Part shown: positions 54,713 to 63,538 of the stretch, in pieces
Layout: each line of letters begins with the position of its first letter
How positions within the stretch are numbered: the first letter of the stretch is position 1
From: Amblyomma americanum
Lineage: Eukaryota > Arthropoda > Arachnida > Ixodida > Ixodidae
DNA: 64,000 nucleotides
Assembly (NCBI RefSeq): GCF_052857255.1
Contig: NC_135502.1
Coordinates: forward strand, 151,279,311-151,343,310
Reading direction: 5' to 3'
Notes under the pieces: model-generated
Told to the model about the DNA's origin: nothing
Database searches by the model: none
Seen by the model: the letters and a program-made list of their open reading frames with translations, nothing else
Position numbers and translations under genes: made by a program

Positions 54713-57700
54713 ATGGGAGCCGCTGCGTCATCGACTTCAAACTGCTTTAAACCGAGTCACTCACCGTTCATCGGAACGGGACATGGTGGCAGCGTGAGCG
54801 AGATGACGTTGAGGAACAATTTCGACTTTTTAGTTCAGATTGTTGGTTTTGTTCTATCTGGCTTCATTGCTCATGTGAACGCCTGGATTACCGACAGCGA
54901 CCTCAAAATGCTGTACAGCTTTAATACCGAGAGTTACGATGCTACAATTAACATCGAGCAACGAGGCATCAGCCCCGGCTAGAAGAGTCCACCGCTCTCC
55001 ACAGCACTCGGAGTAACATGGGAGCCGCTGCGACATCGACGTCAAGCTGCTTTAGACAGAGTCACGCTCCGTTCATCGAAACGGGGCGTGGTGGCCCCGT
55101 GAACGAGATGACGTTGTTGAACTATTTCGTTTTTTGGTTGAAATTGTTGGTTTTGTTTTACCTTGCTGCACTGCTCACGAGAGCGCCTGGATTACCGACA
55201 GCGACCTGAAAACGCTGATAAGATGTAATACCGAGTGTTACGATGCTACAAAGAACATCGAGCAACAGGGCATCAGCCCCTGTGGGAACAGTTCTCGGAG
55301 TAACATGGGAGCCGCTGCGCAATCGAAGTCAAACTGCTTAAAATAGTCACGCTCTGTACTCTGAACAGGGCATGGTGGCACCGTGAGCGAGATGACGTTG
55401 AGGAACAATTTAGACTTTTTGGTTCATATTGTTGGCTTGGTTCTACCTGGCTGCAGATGTCGTGAGAACTCCTGGATTACCGATAGCGACCTGAAAACGC
55501 TGAACAGATGTAATACCGAGAGTCACGATGCTACAAAGAACATCGAGCAACACGGCATCAGCCCCTGTGGGAACAGTTCTCGGAGTATCATGGGAGCCGC
55601 TGCGACATCGACATCAAACTGCTTTAAAAAGCATCACGCTGCGTTTATCGGAACGGGGAAAATTTTTCACCATGAGCGAGATGACGTTGAGGAAGTATTT
55701 CGCCTTTTTAGTTCAGATTGTTGGTTTTGTTCTATCTTGCCGCATTGCTCATGTGAACGTCTGGATTACCGACAGCGACCTGAAAACGCTGAACAGATGT
55801 AACTCCGAGAGTTACGATGCTACAAAGAACATCGAACAACACGGCATCAAGCCCTGTGGGAACAGTCCACCGCTGTCCACGGACCTCGGAGTAACATGGG
55901 AGCCGCTGCGACATCGAGGCCAAACTGCTTTAAACAGAGTCACGCTCCGTTCATCGGACCGGGGAAAATTTTTCACCGTGAGCGAGATGACGTTCAGCAA
56001 GTATTTCGTCCTTTTGGTTCAGACTGTTGATTTTGTTCTACCTGGCTGCATTTCTTATGAGAACGCCTGGATTACCGACAGCGACCTGAAAACGCTGAAC
56101 AGATATAATACCGAGAGTTACGATGCTACAAGGAACGTCGAGCATCACGGCATTAGCCCCTGTGGGAACAGTTCTCGGAGTAACATGGGAGCCGCTGCGA
56201 CATCGAGGTCAATCTGCTTTAAACAGAGTCACGCTCCGTACATCGGAACGGGGCAGGGTGGCACAGTGAGCGATATGACGTTGAGGAACTATTTCGCATT
56301 TTAGTTCAGATTGTTGGTTTTGTTATACCTGGCTGCATTGCTCATGAGAAAGCCTGGATTTCTGACCACGACATGAAAACACTAAACAGACGTAACTCCG
56401 AGAGTTACGATGCTACAAGGAACATCGAACAACGCGGCATCAGCCCCTGTGGGAACAGTCCACCGCTGTCCCCGGCCCTCGGAGCAACATGGGAGCCGCT
56501 GCGACATCGACGCCAAACTGCTTTAAACAGAGTCACGTTCCGTTAATCGGAACGGGGCATGGTGGCGCGGTGAGCGAGATGAAGTTGAGCAACTATTTCG
56601 TCTTTTTGTTCAGAATGTTGGTTTTGTTCCACCTTGCTGCATTGCTCACGAGAACGCATGGATTACCGACAGCGACCTGAAAACGCTGAACAGATGTAAC
56701 ACCGAGAGTTACGATGCTACAAAGAACGTCGAGCAACACGGCATTAGCCCCTGTGGGGACAGTTCTCGGAGTAACATGGGAGCCGCTGCGCAATCGAAGT
56801 CAAACTGCTTAAAACAGTCACGCTCTGTACATCTGAACAGGGCATGGTGGCGCGGTGAGCGGGATGACGTTGAGCAACTATTTCGTCTTTTTGGTTCAGA
56901 TCGTTGGTTTTGTTCCACCTGGCTGAATTGCTCATGAGAGCTCCTGGATTACCGATAGCGACCTGAAAACGCTGAACAGATGTAACTCCGAGAGTTACCA
57001 TGCTACAAGAAACATCGAACAACGCGGCATCAGCCCCTGTGAGAACAGTCCACCGCTGTCTCCGGCCCACGGAGCAACATGGGAGCCGCTGCGACATCGA
57101 CATCAAACTGCTTTAAACAGAGTCACGCTCCATTCATCGGAACGTTGCATGGTGGCACCTTCAGCGAGATGACGTTGAGGAACTATTTCGTCTTTTTGGT
57201 TCAGATTGTTGGCTTTGTTCTACCTGGCTGCATATGTCATGAAAACTGCTGGATTACCGATAGGGACCTGAAAACGCTGAACAGATGTAACACCGAGAGT
57301 TACGATGCTACAAGCAACATCGAACAACGCGGCATCAGCCCCTGTGGGAACAGTCCACCGCTGTCCCCGGCCCTCGGAGCAACATGGGAGCCGCTGCGAC
57401 ATCGACGTCAAACTGCTTTAAACAGAGTAACGCTCCGTACATCGGAACGGGGCATGGTGGCACACTGAGCGAGATGACGTTGAGGAGCTATTTCGCATTT
57501 CAGTTCAGATTGTTGGTTTTGTTATACCTGGCTGCATTGCTCATGAGAACGCCTGGATTCCCGACCACAACCTAAAAACACTAAACAGACGTAACTCCGA
57601 GAGTTACGATGCTACAAGGAACATCAAGCAACACGGCATCAGCCCCGGTGGGAACAGTCCACCGCTGTCCCCGGTCCTCGGAGCAACATGGGAGCCGCTG

Positions 57701-59965
57701 CGACATCGACGTCAAACTGCTTTAAAAAGAATCACTCAGCGTTCACCGGAACGGGGAAAATTTTACACCGTGAGCGAGATGACGTTGAGGAACTATTTCG
57801 ACTTTTTAGTTCAGATCGTTGGTTTTGTTCTATCTGGCTGCATTGCTCATGTGAACGCCTGGATTACCGATAACGACCTGAAATTGCTGAACAGATGTAA
57901 TACCGAGAGTTACGATATTACAAGCAACATCGAGCAACACGGCATAAAGCCCTGTGCGAACAGTCCACCGCTGTCCACGGCACTCGGAGTAACATGGGAG
58001 CCGCTGCGACATCGAGGTCAAACTGCTTTAAACAGTCACGCTCCGTACATCGGAACGGGGCATGGTGGCACAGTGAGCGAGATTACGTTGAGGAACTATT
58101 TCGCATTTCAGTTCAGATTGTTGGTTTTGTTATACCTGGCTGTATTGCTCATGAGAACGCCTGGATTCCCGACCACGACCTGAAAACACTAAGCAGACGT
58201 AACTCCGAGAGTTACGATGCTACAAGGAACATCGAACAACGCGGCATCAGCCCCAGTGAGAACAGTCCACCGCTGTCTCCGGCCCTCGGAGCAACATGGG
58301 AGCCGCTGCGACATCGACGTCAAACTGCTTTAAACAGAGTCACGCTCCATTCATCGGAACGTTGCATGGTGGCGCCTTCAGCGAGATGACGTTGATGAAC
58401 TATTTCGTCTTTTTGGTTCAGATTGTTGGTTTTGTTCTACCTGGCTGCATTGCTCATGAGAACGCCTGGATTACCGACAGCGACCTGAAAACGCTGAACA
58501 GATGTAACACCGATGGTCACGATGGTACAAGGAACACCGAGCAACACGGCCTCAGCCCCTGTTTGAACAGTCCACCGCTGTCCACGGCCCTCGGAGTAAC
58601 ATGGGAGCCGCTGCGACATCGACGCCAAACTGCGTTAACCAGATTCAGGCGCCGTTAATCGGAACGGGGCATGGTGGCGCGGTGAGCGAGATGACGTTGA
58701 GCAACTATTTCGTCTTTTTGGTTCAGATTGTTGGTTTTGTTCTACCTTGCTGCACTGCTCACGAGAACGCCTGGATTACCGACAGCGACCTGAAAACGCT
58801 GAACAGAAGTAACTCCGAGAGTTACGTTGCTACAAGCAACATCGAGCAACACGGCATTAAGCCCTGTGCGAACAGTCCACCGCTGTCCACGGCCCTCAGA
58901 GTAACATTGGAGCCGCTGCGACATCGACGCCAAACTGCTTTAAACAGAGTCACGCTCCGTTAATCGGAACGGGGCATGGTGGCGCGGTGAGCGAGATGAC
59001 GTTGAGCAACTATTTCGTCTTTTTGGTTCAGATTGTTGGTTTTGTTCTACCTTGCTGCGTTTCTCACGAGAACGCCTGGATTACCGACAGCGACTTGAAA
59101 ACGCTGAACAGATGTAACACCGATAGTTACGATGCTACAAAGAACGTCGAGCAACACGGCATTAGCTCCTGTGGGAACAGTCCTCCGCTGTGCACGGCCC
59201 TCGGAGTAACATGGGAGCCGCTGCGACATCGACGTCAAACTTATTTAAACCGAGTCACTCAGCGTTCATCGGAACGGGGCATGGTGGCACCGTGAGCGAG
59301 ACGACGTTGAGGAAATATTTCGTCTTTTTGGTTCAGATCGTTGGTTTTGTTTCCACCTGGCTGCATTGCTCATGAGAACTCCTGGATTACCGATAGCGAC
59401 CTAAAAACGTTGAACGGATGTAACTCCAAGAGTTACGATGCTACAAGCAACATCGAACAACGCGGCATCACCCTCTGTGGGAACAGTCCACCGTTGTCCC
59501 CGGCCCTCGGAGCAACATGGGAGCCGCTGCGACATCGACATCAAACTGCTTTAAACAGATTCACGCTCCGTACATCGGAACGGGGCATGGTGGCAAAGTG
59601 AGCGTGATGACGTTGAGGAACTATTTCGCATTTCAGTTCAGATTGTTGGTTTTTTTATACCTGGCTGCATTGCTCATGAGAACGCCTGGTTTCCCGACCA
59701 CATCCTGAAAACACTAAACAGACGTAACTCCGAGAGTTACGATGCTACAAGGAACATCGAGCAACGCGGCATCAGCCCCTGTTGGAACAGTCCACCGCTG
59801 TCCCCGGCCCTCGGAGCAACATGGGAGCCGCTGCGACATCGAGGTCAAACTGCTTTAAACAGAGTCACGCTCCGTACATCGGAACGGGGCATGGGGGCAC
59901 AGTGAGCGAGATGACGTTGAGGAACTATTTCGCATTTCAGTTCAGATTGTTGGTTTTGTTATACC
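54713..59965 (+). repeat. 17-monomer series, copy 4, rearranged and truncated at the array edge
   Basis: Units 54,713 to 56,776 follow the series. One monomer is then missing, because 56,776 is followed at 57,079 by the unit that is two steps on in copy 3. The match continues to about 57.7 kb. The last units (57,993-59,821) are more individual and the final monomer stops after 145 bp at ttgttatacc. Increased divergence toward an array edge is a known property of satellites. Confidence 0.8.
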
Positions 59966-60003
59966 ATCCCCAGGATTCTGGACCATGCGCCTCGAAAAAC
60001 TGG
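59966..60003 (+). repeat. Decayed continuation of the last monomer at the array edge
   Basis: After the break at ttatacc the flank reads ccaggattctggaccatg and then cctcgaaaaact. This aligns with the monomer segment cctggattcccgaccacg, cctgaaaacact at about 25 of 32 columns by eye. The roughly 20 bp that normally lie between (ggctgcattgctcatgagaa) are missing. A shared cgtaactc at 60,039-60,046 may mean that homology extends a little further, beyond a GC-rich insertion. The boundary is therefore a deletion plus decay and not a clean insertion. Confidence 0.55.
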
Positions 60004-60051
60004 TCGCGCCATCTCGCGACAGCCGTCGGCGCGGCGGCGCGTAACTCAATG

Positions 60052-60083
60052 GCGACGAAAAATAAAAATTGATATTTCGTCGC
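60052..60083. other. Inverted repeat (9-bp arms, 14-base loop) beside the array
   Basis: Arms gcgacgaaa (60,052-60,060) and tttcgtcgc (60,075-60,083) are perfect complements around an A/T-rich loop that contains an AATAAA (60,061-60,066). The 12-mer tggcgacgaaaa starting at 60,050 occurs again at 63,983, at the right end of the window. This could be a transcript-end hairpin or part of a mobile-element terminus. The sequence does not decide. Confidence 0.4.
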
Positions 60084-60416
60084 ACATAACAGTTAGAAAT
60101 TAGCTCTCTCGCCTAGACGTTAAATGCATCTTAAAGTTTCAATTAGTCGAGTTTCATCGATGTAGCTTACATATTGCGTTTGCCATGAGCAATGATCTAT
60201 GACAGCATGGAGCCTATGGCGAGGTCCTGAAAAATACCCCACTTGACTTCAATTTATCGCTCACTACAGCCCTATTTTAAAATATATCGACAAGCTCTAG
60301 CAGGTTCACGTAGGGTATTGTCCTACCTTTAAGGAAGTGTAAGGTATTTTACATTTCAATGGCGTAAAAGTCTTCCTGCGCTATTTCACTATTGGTCATG
60401 CATCATCAACTTTTTC
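60084..60416. other. Non-coding stretch, nothing recognised
   Basis: This is A/T-rich single-copy sequence with stops in all frames and no similarity to the satellite. I see no RNA gene, repeat or regulatory site that I could support. Confidence 0.6.
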
Positions 60417-60635
60417 ATGAAACATGTGGCGCCCTCTCTCGGTGCGTTGGAAAGGCACACGTCCCTGCTCGCGGCCGGGCTCGAGTTGCGGAGGCGGCTC
60501 GATTCCGGCCGTGCCCTGCTACAGTGTCCCTGCTTTGGTAGGTTGCTTTGGGAGGTTGAGCCTGCCGTACGAATGCGCAGTTTTATCAAAAGTGCCCCCA
60601 TCGGAGGGAGGCTATGGCCATGGGCTGCTACATAA
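60417..60635 (+). other. GC-rich segment with a doubtful 72-codon open frame
   Basis: A sharply more GC-rich stretch (about 60,420-60,640) sits in A/T-rich surroundings. It is open for 72 codons on plus, for 80 codons in a second plus frame (60,424-60,666) and for 128 codons on minus (60,389-60,775). Several frames open together is what GC-rich DNA gives by chance. A box-B-like ggctcgattcc (60,496-60,506) hints at a degraded tRNA-derived SINE, but no box A is visible upstream. The product is unrecognised and I do not regard it as a demonstrated gene. Confidence 0.15.
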
Positions 60636-60925
60636 AATGCTACAAGAAAGCGTGTGCCTTCTATGAGGTATATAGAGGAAATTATAAGAAGACTCTTTTG
60701 CTTGATAGGTACATTTTTCATTATGCGCGTACAGTGACCACACCGGCATAGGTGATAGTGGAATTGCGTATGCAATAACAGTGCAAAGCAATGAAGCTTC
60801 TAGGTACTTTCGTTCAAGCAGTGAAATTTGTAATTCCCGGACGCTCATACTTAGAGCTCACTCACCGATACTTGTATATGGTTCTTGCGCTGTGCATTCA
60901 AAATTGTAAAATCGTGTCTTAATGT
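60636..60925. other. Intergenic stretch, nothing recognised
   Basis: This is A/T-leaning sequence without an open frame of note apart from the antisense frames that spill over from 60.4-60.8 kb. I see no repeat or regulatory element that I could support. Confidence 0.5.
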
Positions 60926-61323
60926 CTACATTGCAACACTCATGTTATTAGCCTCAATAGCAGAAAGCTCTTCCAATCTTTTGTCGATGTGGTGCAAGTG
61001 CAGCAAGGATGCGTTGAAGTGAATGTTGCATGTGTTGCACATAAGAGGCGGCAAACCTGATGCTGCGTTTTATTCCAGTAGGTTATTTGTCCAATGTAAC
61101 AATTAGTAGTGTGGTAGTTCACATTTTTGTCTAGGTTGGTAAAGTGCTTCTCACGATTCGATCGTTCGCCGTCGAGAAGGGGTTTACCATTGCTGTAATC
61201 GATGCTAGTTTCGGCAATTCTGTCAAAGATGTACGTGAAGGATGAACCGCTAACGAAGACTTCATAGAGTGGCATGCTGGGAACTATTCTGAAGAGTGTG
61301 CCATCAGTTCGGCAAGCCAGTAA
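60926..61323 (-). pseudogene. Possible broken coding segment with a zinc-finger-like C-terminus
   Basis: Two minus-strand frames run one into the other. The first is open from 61,323 (just after a TAG at 61,324-61,326) to 60,940. It includes MPLYEVFVSGSSFTYIFDR starting at 61,275, but reads sensibly upstream of that ATG as well. The second is open from about 61,069 to a TAG at 60,926-60,928. It contains MCNTCNIHFNASLLHLHH followed by IDKRLEELSAIEANN. That part has CxxC, a spaced Phe and a His 13 residues on, like U1-type or C2H2 zinc fingers, but lacks the last His. The two frames meet near cagcatcaggtttgcc, where either a one-base frameshift or a weak splice acceptor could join them. I do not recognise the family. 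The segment could be an exon, a pseudogene or a transposon remnant. The protein-like composition is suggestive only. Confidence 0.25.
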
Positions 61324-61628
61324 CTACGCCGTTACGCAGAGCAGCAATCAAGAGTCAAACTCTAGTTAAATGTTCTTGATTATAATTTAAATCTTCTAAG
61401 AAATGAACAGAAGTTATTGTCGGATAACACGATGTTTAAAAGATTACTGGTTTTCTCCAGTACGGTGACTCGGCGCTCCACCCAACCCGTTTGTGCAATG
61501 CCCGCTAGCGCGATTCATTAGCGACAGGACGCTACATGCTCGCGGCCCTGAATATGCAGTGAATTTACCGTGTTGCGAATATGTGCAACAATACCCATAA
61601 GCACTTTCGCACGAGTGGCGCGAACATA
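61324..61628. other. Non-coding stretch, nothing recognised
   Basis: This is A/T-rich sequence with stops in all frames. Read on the minus strand, cttgattgctgctctgcg followed by taacggcgtag is a weak splice-acceptor-like context for the open frame that begins at 61,323. Nothing else is supported. Confidence 0.45.
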
Positions 61629-61740
61629 TTTTTTTTTTTGCATAAGTTCCAACCTACCCTCGTTTTTTTTTCTACCGCTCTCCTATCTACTTTTGGCTAT
61701 CCTCTCTCTTTGCTTTTAATTCCACCGGTTGCAGTTCCAG
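61629..61740 (+). other. T-tracts and pyrimidine-rich run ending in an acceptor-like CAG
   Basis: An 11-T run (61,629-61,639) and a 9-T run (61,663-61,671) are followed by a pyrimidine-rich stretch (ctatcctctctctttgctttt) and ttgcag at 61,729-61,734. That resembles a plus-strand 3' splice site. The reading frame after it (81 codons from 61,581, crossing the site) is not recognisable. Plain low-complexity DNA is the other possibility. Confidence 0.25.
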
Positions 61741-61859
61741 TGCTTGAGGGATTAGATAGCAATCGCTGGGCCGGCAACATTTTTAGCTTCCTTTTTTGTA
61801 TTCTTGTCAGTTGTTGTTGCCTCTGAAGCTGTTGGGAAACTACTACTTCTTGGATGTGT

Positions 61860-61909
61860 GACTCCCGGGGAGTTCGCGCGGCTTTTTAAGCGCACAAACC
61901 GCGGGAGTC
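61860..61909. other. Hairpin-forming inverted repeat (8-bp arms)
   Basis: Arms gactcccg (61,860-61,867) and cgggagtc (61,902-61,909) are exact complements enclosing 34 bases. The enclosed part also contains gcgc at both ends of gcgcggctttttaagcgc. This opens a CpG-rich stretch of about 450 bp. The role is unknown. Confidence 0.4.
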
Positions 61910-62252
61910 AGAAGAGGGAGCCGTTTCCACGGAACGATCCAGCGACTTTTAAATGTGCTATGCATCTCCATGTTCCTGGTGCTGGCTCCCTTCCCCTGTC
62001 GAGCGGACGGAGTTAATTTCAAGCCGTGGAGAGAAGGGGTTGGGGGGCGATGAAAGAACAACTTAAACCGCGAAGAAAAGTTCGGGGAACCTGAAATAGC
62101 TTCAAGCCATGAAGAAAAGAGCCACCGAGAGCCCGGCGAACCTTCCATTGTTATAAACCGGACCCCCCTTCCAACGCGTACACGAGCGCCCGCGCGCTGA
62201 TGCCGACATCTAGCACGGACGCCTCACCTAGGCTTGCTGGCGTCTCCTGCAG

Positions 62253-62264
62253 TGCGCATGCGCA
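62253..62264. promoter_or_regulatory. Perfect NRF-1-type palindrome
   Basis: tgcgcatgcgca is a 12-bp palindrome that matches the known NRF-1 (insect Ewg) binding consensus YGCGCAYGCGCR at every position. In animals this site marks promoters of housekeeping genes. No transcript is assigned to it here. The minus-strand open frame ending at 62,278 lies immediately to the right. Confidence 0.4.
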
Positions 62265-62277
62265 GACCGGTTTCGGC

Positions 62278-62667
62278 TTACGCTAAGAGCGCGGACGCTG
62301 AGCGCGTACGCCCAGGAAGAGCCATTCGAGTTGGCGCCTCTAGGCCTTTTTTGGGGTGGGATGACTGTCTTTGAAGTGGCACAGGAGGCCTCCGATAATG
62401 ATGTCCGGCGTGTGTGTAGTTTGCATCCCTTCCTTTCTGAGAACACTGGCCAAGGTTTCGCAGACACCCTTTACGTACTAACTGCATACGCGTTTTTGCC
62501 ACCAGCGTGTCCTTAGCATAAGCATATCGAGTTGTCTTCGTTGCATCCTTTTCAGGTTTAGATGATACATCGAGTGAAGAATCTTGGGTATCCATTGCCT
62601 CGAAATGTTTTCTTTTGCTGATGATGAGTTTTAATGGCGCACTGGCAAACTCGCACCACGCGCAATG
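62278..62667 (-). CDS. Unrecognised open frame with CxxC start (possible exon or remnant)
   Basis: The frame is open for 129 codons on the minus strand, from just after a TAA at 62,668-62,670 to a stop at 62,278. It starts HCAWCEFASAPLKLIISKRK and continues HFEAMDTQDSSLDVSSKPEK. The first ATG is at 62,595, which gives 105 codons. CxxC followed by a KRKH about 14 residues on is reminiscent of a U1- or BED-type zinc finger lacking one ligand. The second half overlaps CpG-rich DNA where another minus frame (62,228-62,467) is also open, so the true end of any coding part is unclear. tacgtaaag near 62,475 could be a weak splice donor. No family is recognised. It could be an exon of the same minus-strand locus as 60,926-61,323, or a chance frame. 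Confidence 0.2.
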   Translation of the reverse strand, partial: HCAWCEFASAPLKLIISKRKHFEAMDTQDSSLDVSSKPEKDATKTTRYAYAKDTLVAKTRMQLVRKGCLRNLGQCSQKGRDANYTHAGHHYRRPPVPLQRQSSHPKKGLEAPTRMALPGRTRSASALLA

Positions 62668-62888
62668 TTAGTTGGAAGACCATTTTCCGAGCACTTCAAC
62701 TCAAAGAAACCAAGCGCCAGGCTTCGAGAAAACTTCTACCCATTGGAAATCAGTGGGTACACGGCGACACTGCGGAACGAATCACACACCGTCCTCGAGC
62801 CGCATGCTCAAAGCGATGTGTCATTGCTGTTGTCGCTGATTTTAAAACAAATGTGCAAGAATTGGGAATCGTCTTAACCAAAACTTGA
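62634..62888 (+). other. Doubtful plus-strand open frames antisense to the previous entry's upstream side
   Basis: Two overlapping plus frames are open here, 84 codons (62,634-62,888) and 70 codons (62,665-62,877). They lie partly antisense to the minus-strand segment. Neither has a recognisable domain, signal peptide or repeat, and only one can be real at most. They are listed so that the interval is accounted for. Confidence 0.1.
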
Positions 62889-63498
62889 TTGAATTCCACC
62901 CTACCCTTAGGGCACGATTTTCAGCACTGTTCCTCCCAAAAAGGCTACGGGAACAAGACGCACAACACGCAGCATCAAACGGATGAAGAACGTGGAGAGG
63001 CGGTAACGTAAAGGGCCAAGGAAGATTTTGAGCAGGTGCATAGGTACGGAGAAATTCTTTTTCAAGAGCTACACGGGCAGCCGGTAGCACGGTGGTAAGA
63101 GGGAGGAAGAAAAGGACAGTGGGGAGGGGTCTCCTGCTGTGCCTTTGCCAGCCTTTCTTGTTTTTTCTCCTTTTACTTTTCCTCGAATCGTGGAGCGCAG
63201 TCCATGGTTGCTTTTTGGATGCGCTATGTTTCTGTTCCCTATGGTGCGAAGCACGAGCTGCACGACCTAGTCGGCGCCTCTGCGAAAACGGCCCGGAAAG
63301 GTCATGGACGCACTCTTGCCTCCAGGCTGTCACAAAAAAACTTACAACCGCTAATTTGTCAGTCCTGGCAAAGGGTTTCTCCACACGCAGACAAAAATCT
63401 CCCAAAAAAGACATCAGAATTTCTGCAGAAGATTCTTTACTGCCTTCCGCCAAACTAAGGAATTCCACCAGCCTTGTTAAAAGCACAGCGCATGGCAC
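62842..63498 (-). CDS. Unrecognised 218-codon minus-strand open frame
   Basis: This is the longest open frame outside the satellite. Its first part (about residues 20-60, including EILMSFLGDFCLRVEKPF) looks protein-like. The rest is rich in basic residues and Pro and reads like translated non-coding DNA. A canonical donor-like gtaagt lies on the minus strand at 63,345-63,340, right after the protein-like part, and an acceptor-like cttctgcag lies about 80 bp upstream. An exon of about 63,430-63,346 is therefore more plausible than the full frame. The opposite strand is open for 148 codons (63,092-63,538). No family or function is recognised. Confidence 0.15.
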   Translation of the reverse strand: MPCAVLLTRLVEFLSLAEGSKESSAEILMSFLGDFCLRVEKPFARTDKLAVVSFFVTAWRQECVHDLSGPFSQRRRLGRAARASHHREQKHSASKKQPWTALHDSRKSKRRKNKKGWQRHSRRPLPTVLFFLPLTTVLPAARVALEKEFLRTYAPAQNLPWPFTLPPLHVLHPFDAACCASCSRSLFGRNSAENRALRVGWNSIKFWLRRFPILAHLF

Positions 63499-63538
63499 AG
63501 GTAGACAGTGCCACCAAAATCAATTTCGGACGAGTTAG
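63092..63538 (+). other. Unrecognised 148-codon plus-strand open frame, antisense to the previous entry
   Basis: The frame starts with a very hydrophobic Leu/Phe run (residues 13-31) that comes from the T-rich ccttttacttttcctc region. It continues into Lys/Ser-rich sequence. It could be a short secreted or membrane-anchored product whose transcript would end at the AATAAA at 63,843, but no family is recognised and the antisense frame is longer. Chance is a good explanation. Confidence 0.12.

Larger units (their letters stand above)
1..59965 (+). repeat. Satellite DNA array, about 201 head-to-tail monomers of 288-306 bp
   Basis: The same unit repeats without interruption and always in one orientation. 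Using the motif atgggagccgctgcg (variants gtggg, atggta) as anchor, copies start at 145, 450, 737, 1042, 1329, 1617, 1922, 2209, 2514, 2802 and so on to 59,821, about 201 in all. The spacing is almost always 303-306 or 285-289 bp. Each unit holds, in order, the anchor, a variable stretch around ctttaaacagagtcacgctc, a motif near ttcatcggaacgggg, a T-rich tract (cgtctttttggttcagattg), then gaacgcctggattaccgaca, gagagttacgatgctacaag and gcatcagcccctgtgggaac. No unrelated insertion interrupts it. Stops and frame-shifting lengths indicate that it is not a gene. Long homogenised arrays like this are typical of centromeric, pericentromeric, subtelomeric or other heterochromatic DNA. Which of these applies cannot be told from sequence alone. 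Confidence 0.97.
61860..62345. promoter_or_regulatory. CpG-rich stretch, possible promoter region
   Basis: CpG is conspicuously frequent here compared with the rest of the flank (for example gttcgcgcggc, cgagcgcccgcgcgctg, ctaagagcgcggacg). A perfect NRF-1-type palindrome lies inside it. CpG-rich sequence with such a site is typical of broadly expressed animal promoters. No start site or first exon can be identified, and open frames on both strands (such as 61,843-62,148 minus) look accidental. Confidence 0.25.

Noticed and set aside
1..59965. CRISPR array
   Set aside because: The units are about 300 bp, contiguous, and without unique spacers between short repeats. This is a satellite.
1..59965. 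Cluster of some 200 small paralogous genes (plus-strand 63-139-codon frames)
   Set aside because: Frames shift in every 305-bp unit. Stops recur at several positions (tgtaatacctag, gacagcgactag, ggctgaattgctc). No promoter or terminator spacing is visible, and changes between close copies are not biased to silent positions.
59966..60003. Clean transposon insertion as the cause of the array end
   Set aside because: The sequence after the break still aligns with the monomer, so deletion and decay explain the edge better.
60496..60506. tRNA gene or intact SINE
   Set aside because: Only a box-B-like element is present. There is no box A, no cloverleaf and no tail.
61629..61671. Poly(A) tail of a minus-strand retrotransposon
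   Set aside because: There are two short T runs only, with no recognisable element body beside them and no target-site duplication seen.
61843..62148. 101-codon minus-strand ORF as a gene
   Set aside because: It lies in CpG-rich DNA with other frames also open, has no domain, and overlaps the hairpin at 61,860.
62228..62467. 79-codon minus-strand ORF as a gene
   Set aside because: It overlaps, in another frame, the more protein-like frame that starts at 62,667, and shows no recognisable motif.
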